NCBI GenBank assembly: GCA_023423855.1
Contig: JAFAEU010000410.1
Coordinates: 1-10,111, forward strand
Direction of reading: 5' to 3'
Source of the DNA: Pseudomonadota bacterium
GTDB lineage: Bacteria > Pseudomonadota > Gammaproteobacteria > Xanthomonadales > Xanthomonadaceae
Length of the DNA stretch: 10,111 nt
The notes beneath the pieces were generated by a model. The model saw only the letters and a list, made by a program, of their open reading frames with translations, had not been told where the DNA came from and ran no database searches. The position numbers and the translations under genes are program-made. Of this stretch, positions 5,507 to 10,111 are shown piece by piece; within the stretch, counting starts at the first letter, position 1; every line of letters begins with the position of its first letter.

Positions 5507-6526
5507 ATGCCCAACGCCAAACCCCAGATTGACCAGGATCGCTTGCGCCTATCCGTCGCTCCCATGATGGACTGGACGGACACCTTCTGCCGCGTCTTCC
5601 ACCGCCTGCTGGCCCCACATGCGCGGCTGTATTCGGAAATGGTGCACGCGAACGCGGTGATCCACGGCGATCGCGCGCGGCTGCTGGCGCTCGATCCGGT
5701 CGAGCATCCGGTCGCGCTGCAGCTTGGCGGCAGCGAGCCGGTGCTGCTGGCGCAGGCGGCGCGGATCGGTGCGGAGCATGGCTTCGACGAGATCAACCTC
5801 AACTGCGGCTGTCCCTCCGACCGGGTGCAAGCCGGGCGCTTCGGCGCCTGCCTGATGCGCGAGCCGGCGCTGGTGGCCGACAGCGTGGCGGCGATGATCG
5901 CGGCGGTGGACGGCGTGCCGGTGACGGTGAAGTGCCGGCTGGGCGTCGACGACGACCATGACTGGGAGCGCTTCCTCGCTTTCGTCGACACCGTGGCGGC
6001 CGCCGGTTGCCGCGTGTTCGTGGTGCACGCGCGCAACGCCTGGCTCAAGGGGCTGTCGCCGAAGGAGAACCGCGAGGTGCCGCCGCTGCGTTACGACTGG
6101 GCCTACCGCCTCAAGCTCGAGCGGCCGGGACTGCAGGTGATCGTCAACGGTGGCATCGCCACGCTCGACGAGGCGCTTGCGCACCTCGACCACGCCGACG
6201 GCGCGATGCTCGGCCGCGCCGCGTACCACGATCCCTATGTACTGCATCGGCTCGATGCCGCGATGTTCGGCGGCGAGGTGCGGCCGCGGCACGCGCTGCT
6301 GCGCGCGATGCGCCCGTACGTCGAGGCGCAGCTGGCGCGCGGCGTCGCGCTCAAGCACGTCACCCGCCACCTGCTGGGGCTGTACCTCGGCCAGCCGGGC
6401 GGGCGCGTGTTCCGCCAGGTGCTGAGCGAGGGCGCGCACCGGCCGGGCGCGGACTGGTCGCTGGTCGAGCGTGCGATCGCCGCGACCGGTGCGCCCGCCG
6501 GCACGGCAGTGGAGGCCGCGGCGTGA
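5507..6526 (+). CDS. dusA: tRNA-dihydrouridine synthase A
   Basis: Reduces uridine to dihydrouridine in the D-loop of tRNA (positions 20/20a in E. coli DusA), using FMN and NADPH. The 339-aa TIM-barrel matches E. coli DusA nearly block by block: LSVAPMMDWTDTFCR (15-29), EHPVALQLGGSEP, INLNCGCPSDRVQAGRFGA with catalytic C102, PVTVKCR (K142), FVVHARNAWLKGLSPKENRE (H174), VIVNGGIATLDEA and LGRAAYHDPYVL for FMN phosphate. The GLSPKENRE insertion and PPLRYDWAYRLK distinguish DusA from DusB and DusC. The frame is open upstream; ATG 5507 gives an N-terminus of normal length, and in-frame ATG 5417 would add 30 residues with no resemblance to DusA. No strong ribosome binding site is visible at 5507. 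The stop TGA (6524-6526) overlaps the next gene's GTG. Confidence 0.94.
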   Translation: MPNAKPQIDQDRLRLSVAPMMDWTDTFCRVFHRLLAPHARLYSEMVHANAVIHGDRARLLALDPVEHPVALQLGGSEPVLLAQAARIGAEHGFDEINLNCGCPSDRVQAGRFGACLMREPALVADSVAAMIAAVDGVPVTVKCRLGVDDDHDWERFLAFVDTVAAAGCRVFVVHARNAWLKGLSPKENREVPPLRYDWAYRLKLERPGLQVIVNGGIATLDEALAHLDHADGAMLGRAAYHDPYVLHRLDAAMFGGEVRPRHALLRAMRPYVEAQLARGVALKHVTRHLLGLYLGQPGGRVFRQVLSEGAHRPGADWSLVERAIAATGAPAGTAVEAAA

Positions 6527-7431
6527 TCACGCGCGACATCGATGCCTTTGCCGCCTTCGCGCGCGGCTGCGCGCCCGACTTCGGCCCGGCGACCGCGAAG
6601 GCGGCCTTCCTGGTGTCGCCGGACGGCTTCGCGCGCGCCGAGCAGTCCGCGCGCGACAACCGCTACATGGCCGATGCCGCGGCGTTCGACGCCGACCGCG
6701 CGCTGCGCGAGCATCGCGCGCTGCACGTGGCGCTGTCGCGGCAACTGCCGACGGTCTGCTTCGCCGGTCACGAGGACACGCCGGACGCGCTGTTCCCGAA
6801 CAACGTGTTCGCGACCGCGTCCGGGCGCCTGGTCGTGGGTCGCATGCGCCATGCCGTGCGTCAGCGCGAGGCCGGGCGCGACGATATCCGCGGCTGGTTC
6901 CGCGACGTGCTCGGCTACGAGGAGATCGACCTGTCGGCGCAGCCGCATCCCTGCGAGCTCACCGGCGCCCTGGTCATCGACCGCGCCCGCGGCCTCGGCT
7001 ACTGCGGCCTGTCCGAGCGCTGCGACGCCGAGGGCGCGGCGCTGATGCACGCGGCGTTCGGCCTGCGCGCGACCCTGCTGTTCGACCTGGCGCCAGGCGA
7101 GTACCACACCAACGTGGTGCTGGCGGTACTGGCCGGGCGCGCGGCGATGGTCTGCGCGGACGGCTTCGCCGACGCGCGCGTGGCCGAAGCCATCGCCTGC
7201 CTGTACCCGCACGCCGTGCGGCTGTCGACGGCCGAGCGCCTGGCCTTCGCCGGCAATGCGATCAGCCTCGCTGGCGGGACGGTGACGATGAGCGCCACCG
7301 CCGGCCGCGCGCTGCGCCCGGACAGCCGGCAGGCGCTGGCCAAGGCGGGTTTCGCGGTCGAGACGGTGGCGCTGCCGGCGATCGAGGCCGCGGGCGGCTC
7401 CCTGCGCTGCTGCGTGGCGGAAGTGTTCTGA
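6523..7431 (+). CDS. CtlX-like amidinotransferase-fold hydrolase (arginine deiminase-related)
   Basis: A 302-aa guanidino-group enzyme of the beta/alpha-propeller superfamily, closest by eye to citrulline hydrolase CtlX and arginine deiminase-related proteins. Visible landmarks are GHEDTPDALFPNNVFAT (82-98), ELTGALVIDR (145-154), LGYCGLSERCD, EYHTNVVLAVLAG with catalytic His195, and GGSLRCCVAEVF at the C-terminus, where C296 aligns with the catalytic Cys of RCM-AEVF in CtlX. Substrate (citrulline, arginine or a methylated form) cannot be read from sequence. There is no signal peptide. The start is GTG 6523, overlapping dusA's stop by 4 nt (GTGA), with GGAGG (6511-6515) 7 nt upstream; this implies translational coupling to dusA. 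A second, adjacent cysteine (C297) replaces the hydrophobic residue common there. No urea-cycle or ADI-pathway gene is nearby. Confidence 0.83.
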   Translation: MITRDIDAFAAFARGCAPDFGPATAKAAFLVSPDGFARAEQSARDNRYMADAAAFDADRALREHRALHVALSRQLPTVCFAGHEDTPDALFPNNVFATASGRLVVGRMRHAVRQREAGRDDIRGWFRDVLGYEEIDLSAQPHPCELTGALVIDRARGLGYCGLSERCDAEGAALMHAAFGLRATLLFDLAPGEYHTNVVLAVLAGRAAMVCADGFADARVAEAIACLYPHAVRLSTAERLAFAGNAISLAGGTVTMSATAGRALRPDSRQALAKAGFAVETVALPAIEAAGGSLRCCVAEVF

Positions 7432-7504
7432 TCCGCTTCAGGCCGATGAATCGGGTGGCACTGGTGAAGGAAAAGTTAAGGGGGGATTCACCGCCGGGTT
7501 CCAA

Positions 7505-7529
7505 GAATGCCGGTCCGGCCTCCGCATTC
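7505..7529. other. Inverted repeat upstream of the PepSY-like gene
   Basis: GAATGC (7505-7510) and GCATTC (7524-7529) are exact reverse complements flanking a 13-nt centre, about 30 nt before ATG 7561. It could be an operator or a leader hairpin. The rest of the 129-nt gap 7432-7560 shows no terminator after the CtlX-like gene and only a weak -10-like TAGATT (7545-7550). Confidence 0.35.
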
Positions 7530-7560
7530 GGGGGCGATGTGCCTTAGATTCCGATCCGAG

Positions 7561-7953
7561 ATGACCGCCGCGCCCGTCCACCTGCCGAAGATCGTCCTCG
7601 CCGCCGCGCTTGCGCTGGCCGGGGTGGCGTCGGCGTGGGCGCAGGATCCACCGCGCGAGCGCCGTGGCGACGAGGGGCAGCGCGCCAGCCGGGCGCCGCA
7701 GCAGCAGGGCAGGCAGGACGATCCCGCGCGGCCGCGCGGTCGCGACGCGCTGTCGGATTCGGTGCGCCATTTCGAGCGCACCAACCGCGGCAGCCGGGTC
7801 CTCAGCGCCGAGCGCATGCAGTCCGACGGCCGCGACGTCAACCGGATCAAGGCCATGGACGACCGCGGCCGCGTGCGGGTCTACGTCGACGATCCGCAGC
7901 GCCGGTCGCAAGAGCCGCCGCGCCGCCCGCCTACACGCGACGACCACGACTGA
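7561..7953 (+). CDS. Small exported PepSY-like protein upstream of phoP
   Basis: A 130-aa periplasmic protein. Residues 1-27 form a signal peptide (KIVLAAALALAGVASAWA|Q). Residues 28-62 are a charged, disordered Arg/Gln/Pro linker. Residues 64-112 resemble the second half of a PepSY domain: LSDSVRHFERTNRGSRVLSA followed by RDVNRIKAMDDRGRVRVYVDD, that is, helix, G-x-V-L, then a beta hairpin ending in the D-G-R-V-x-V-x-V-D pattern. The tail is Pro/Arg/Asp-rich. A frame-open ATG at 7507 exists, but ATG 7561 starts the signal peptide and is chosen; only a weak GAG precedes it. phoP starts 67 nt later on the same strand. PepSY proteins often sit beside two-component genes, so an accessory or regulon role is plausible but inferred. 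Confidence 0.8.
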   Translation: MTAAPVHLPKIVLAAALALAGVASAWAQDPPRERRGDEGQRASRAPQQQGRQDDPARPRGRDALSDSVRHFERTNRGSRVLSAERMQSDGRDVNRIKAMDDRGRVRVYVDDPQRRSQEPPRRPPTRDDHD

Positions 7954-8020
7954 ATCGGCATTCTGTTCAGGAAAGTCCGGCCACACTGGCCGCATCCCCC
8001 GCCTTGAACGGAGTCGATCC

Positions 8021-8707
8021 ATGCGCATCCTGCTCGTCGAAGACGAAGCTCCCCTGCGTGAAACCCTCGCCGCGCGCCTGAAGCGCGAAGGCTTTGCCGT
8101 GGACGCCGCCCAGGACGGCGAGGAAGGCCTGTACATGGGCCGCGAGGTGCCGTTCGACGTCGGCATCATCGACCTCGGCCTGCCGAAGATGTCCGGCATG
8201 GAGCTGGTCAAGGCCCTGCGCGACGAGGGCAAGCAGTTCCCGGTGCTGATCCTGACCGCGCGTTCGAGCTGGCAGGACAAGGTCGACGGCCTCAAGCAGG
8301 GCGCCGACGACTACCTGGTCAAGCCCTTCCACGTCGAGGAGCTGCTGGCGCGGATCAACGCGTTGGTGCGCCGCGCCGCCGGCTGGAGCAAGCCGACGCT
8401 GGAATGCGGCGCGGTGGTGCTCGACCTCGCCGCGCAGACGGTGACCGTCGACGGCCAGAACGTCGACCTGACCAGCTACGAATACAAGGTGCTCGAGTAC
8501 CTGATGATGCACGCCGGCGAACTGGTCTCGAAGGCCGACCTCACCGAGCACATCTACCAGCAGGACTTCGACCGCGACTCGAACGTGCTGGAGGTGTTCA
8601 TCGGCCGCCTGCGCAAGAAGCTCGACCCGGAAGGCGCGCTCAAGCCGATCGAGACCGTGCGCGGCCGCGGCTACCGCTTCGCGATCCCGCGCAACGGGGA
8701 AGGCTGA
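8021..8707 (+). CDS. phoP: PhoP response regulator (OmpR/PhoB family)
   Basis: The DNA-binding output of the PhoP-PhoQ system. The 228-aa protein has a receiver domain (1-120) with acidic pair E7/D8, phospho-acceptor D51 in IIDLGLP, T79 in LILTAR and K101 in VKPFH. The winged-helix DNA-binding domain (about 127-222) has YEYKVLEYLMMHAGELVSKA and ends in LRKKL and VRGRGYRFAIP. PhoP-specific identity is seen in LTARSSWQDKV and ADDYLVKPFHVEELLARI, both close to E. coli PhoP. Length is normal and all switch residues are intact. GGAG (8010-8013) lies 7 nt before ATG 8021. phoQ follows after 132 nt, an unusually long gap for this pair. Confidence 0.94.
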   Translation: MRILLVEDEAPLRETLAARLKREGFAVDAAQDGEEGLYMGREVPFDVGIIDLGLPKMSGMELVKALRDEGKQFPVLILTARSSWQDKVDGLKQGADDYLVKPFHVEELLARINALVRRAAGWSKPTLECGAVVLDLAAQTVTVDGQNVDLTSYEYKVLEYLMMHAGELVSKADLTEHIYQQDFDRDSNVLEVFIGRLRKKLDPEGALKPIETVRGRGYRFAIPRNGEG

Positions 8708-8711
8708 GATC

Positions 8712-8808
8712 CGGCGCGGTCGTTCCGCGCCCGGGGCACGGGTCGGCGGCGGGCATGTCCGCCCGATCGGCTATCGTAGCGCGCAGGCGCGGCTTCCGCG
8801 CCTAGCGC
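8712..8808 (+). promoter_or_regulatory. Twin hairpins in the phoP-phoQ gap (possible attenuator or processing site)
   Basis: Hairpin 1 pairs GGCGCGG (8713-8719) with CCGCGCC (8725-8731) around TCGTT. Hairpin 2 pairs AGGCGCGG (8785-8792) with CCGCGCCT (8796-8803) around CTT, extended by GCGC/GCGC across a bulged A to 8808. The two stems share the same 7-bp core, so the left arm of one can pair with the right arm of the other. Neither is followed by a U-tract. The heptamer CTATCGT (8771-8777), also seen before the DUF4920 gene, lies between them and could be a -10 for phoQ. Confidence 0.4.
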
Positions 8809-8843
8809 ATGACCGCCGGATGACCCGCCTCCCGACCCGATGA
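8809..8843 (+). other. Two overlapping mini-ORFs leading into phoQ
   Basis: ATG 8809 opens a 4-codon ORF ending at TGA 8821-8823. ATG 8820 opens a 7-codon ORF (MTRLPTR) ending at TGA 8841-8843. Each stop overlaps the next start as ATGA, and the last overlap is with phoQ's ATG at 8840. No Shine-Dalgarno precedes any of them. They may be chance in GC-rich DNA, or a reinitiation relay setting PhoQ level. Confidence 0.25.
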
Positions 8844-10111
8844 ACACCGGCAAGCCCACACGCGAACTGCCGTGGCGCCCGCGTTCGCTGCAAGCGCGCC
8901 AGCTGATGGCCGCCAGCCTGGGCCTGGTCGCCTTCCTGGCGCTGGCCGGCTTCGCGCTCGACCGCGCCTTCCTCGACGTCGCCGGCGAAGGCCAGCGCGA
9001 CCGCCTGCGCAACTACGTGTTCGCCTACGCCGGCGACGTGGAATTCCTGCGCAACGGCGAGCTGTATTCGCCCGACAACGGACCCGACGACCGCTTCGAC
9101 CGTCCCGGCAGCGGCCTGTACGCCGAGATCGTGCTGCCCAACGGCACCTGGATCTCGCGCTCGGCCTCGGGCCCGCAGCTGCCCGAGGCGACGATGCTCG
9201 CCGGCGGCGAGGAGAAGTTCGAGGGACCGCTGCCGATGACCCGCAGCGACGGCACGCCCGGGCAGGTGTACCGCCACGGCCTGGGCATGGTCTGGTCGCC
9301 GCAGGATGCCTCGTCGGACGCGGAGTTCCCCTACACGATCTACGTGATGGAGGACGCCGGCACCGTGCCGCGCCAGGTGCGCGTGTTCCGCGCCGCGCTG
9401 TGGGGCTACCTCGGCATCGCCGGCGTGATCCTGCTGCTGCTGCAGACCCTGGTGCTGCGCTGGAGCCTGTGGCCGCTGCGCAAGGTGGTCGAGGAACTCG
9501 CGCGGGTGCAGCGCGGCCAGGCCCACCGCATGGGCGAGCGCCATCCGCGCGAACTCGAGCCGCTGACCGACAGCATCAACGCGCTGATCGAGAGCGAGCG
9601 CGAGAACCTCGAGCAGCAGCGCAACACCATGTCCGACCTCGCGCACAGCCTGAAGACGCCGCTGGCGGTGCTGCGCGCGCGGCTGGACGCCGATGCCGGC
9701 GAGCGCGAGCTGCGCGAGGACGTCGCGACCCAGGTGCAGCGCATGACCGACCTGGTCAACTACCAGCTCGGCCGCGCCGCCTCGAGCGGGCACAAGCTGT
9801 TCGCCGCGCCGATCGAGATCGAGCCTTTCGCCGAGGCGCTGGTGCAGGGGCTGGAGAAGATCTATGCCGGCAAGGGCGTGATCTGCGAGTTCGACATCGA
9901 CCCGGCCGCGCGCTTCCACGGCGAACCGGGCGACCTGCAGGAGCTGCTCGGCAACCTGGTCGAGAACGCGTTCAAGTGGGCGCGCTCGCGCGTGCTGCTG
10001 ACCGTGAAGGCCGGCGAGACCGCGCCCAACCGCCGACCGGGCCTGCTGCTGGCGGTGGACGACAACGGCCCCGGCATCCCGCCCGAGCGCATCCCGCTGG
10101 TGCTGCAGCGC
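8840..10111 (+). CDS. phoQ: PhoQ sensor histidine kinase (3' end beyond window)
   Basis: The inner-membrane kinase partner of PhoP. From ATG 8840 there are 424 codons open to the window edge. TM1 is at about 22-40, the periplasmic sensor at 41-185, and TM2 at about 187-206 (LWGYLGIAGVILLLLQTLVL). A HAMP region covers about 207-262. The HisKA motif SDLAHSLKTPLAVLRARL carries H269 and matches PhoQ's characteristic HSLKTPLAVL. The ATPase domain shows the N box GNLVENAFKWA (N372, N376) and G1 box DDNGPGIP (407-414). The F and G2 boxes lie outside the window. The sensor domain differs from E. coli PhoQ: the acidic EDDDDAE run aligns with SDGTPGQ (136-142). No Shine-Dalgarno is visible. The gene follows phoP after 132 nt. 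Confidence 0.93.
   Translation, partial: MNTGKPTRELPWRPRSLQARQLMAASLGLVAFLALAGFALDRAFLDVAGEGQRDRLRNYVFAYAGDVEFLRNGELYSPDNGPDDRFDRPGSGLYAEIVLPNGTWISRSASGPQLPEATMLAGGEEKFEGPLPMTRSDGTPGQVYRHGLGMVWSPQDASSDAEFPYTIYVMEDAGTVPRQVRVFRAALWGYLGIAGVILLLLQTLVLRWSLWPLRKVVEELARVQRGQAHRMGERHPRELEPLTDSINALIESERENLEQQRNTMSDLAHSLKTPLAVLRARLDADAGERELREDVATQVQRMTDLVNYQLGRAASSGHKLFAAPIEIEPFAEALVQGLEKIYAGKGVICEFDIDPAARFHGEPGDLQELLGNLVENAFKWARSRVLLTVKAGETAPNRRPGLLLAVDDNGPGIPPERIPLVLQR

Noticed and set aside
7440..8020. PhoP box (direct TGTTTA repeats, 5-nt spacing) upstream of the PepSY-like gene or phoP
   Set aside because: GTTAAG near 7475 and TGTTCA at 7964-7969 each give at most one half-site; no properly spaced partner was found.
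8771..9919. Long minus-strand open frame (382 codons) opposite phoQ
   Set aside because: The plus strand encodes a motif-complete PhoQ over the same bases; the antisense product has no domain.

Overview
The window is high-GC DNA (roughly 70% by eye) with tightly packed genes. It most resembles a member of the Xanthomonadaceae/Lysobacteraceae (Lysobacter, Luteimonas or a relative). The clues are the phoP-phoQ pair preceded by a small PepSY-like exported protein, a GTAG-headed REP palindrome, and an uncharacterised exported protein (4899-5402) of a kind I associate with that order. This assignment is by recognition, not by a search.

Layout. Left edge (1-384): the 5' part of apt on the minus strand, divergent from a small exported DUF4920 protein. 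385-1692: the DUF4920 gene, then an exported lytic transglycosylase. 1693-1978: a gene-free convergent gap with a 24-bp perfect inverted repeat, a decayed third copy of its arm, and the REP palindrome. 1979-3445: a lipoprotein PQQ-type sugar dehydrogenase (minus), divergent from a tiny CPXCG zinc-ribbon-like protein; a 14-bp palindrome lies between them. 3446-4122: an exported EF-hand protein closed by a strong intrinsic terminator. 4144-7431: a same-strand run of a HAD phosphatase, an unknown exported protein, dusA and a CtlX-like citrulline/arginine-type hydrolase; the last two overlap by 4 nt. 7561-10111: the PepSY-like exported protein, phoP and phoQ. phoQ runs off the right edge.

Functionally this is mostly core-genome housekeeping: purine salvage, cell-wall turnover, tRNA modification, guanidino or ureido-compound hydrolysis, and envelope-stress signalling. 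Many products are exported (DUF4920, transglycosylase, PQQ dehydrogenase, EF-hand, unknown 167-aa protein, PepSY-like). The only clear regulatory module is phoP-phoQ. Its upstream small exported protein could be a regulon member or an accessory factor, and the 132-nt phoP-phoQ gap carries two hairpins that can re-pair with each other.

I see no CRISPR array, phage, toxin-antitoxin or defence locus, transposase, rRNA or tRNA. The most unusual signals are the phoP-phoQ gap, the PhoQ sensor domain that appears to lack the enterobacterial acidic patch, the repeat-bearing convergent gap, and two uncharacterised small exported proteins.
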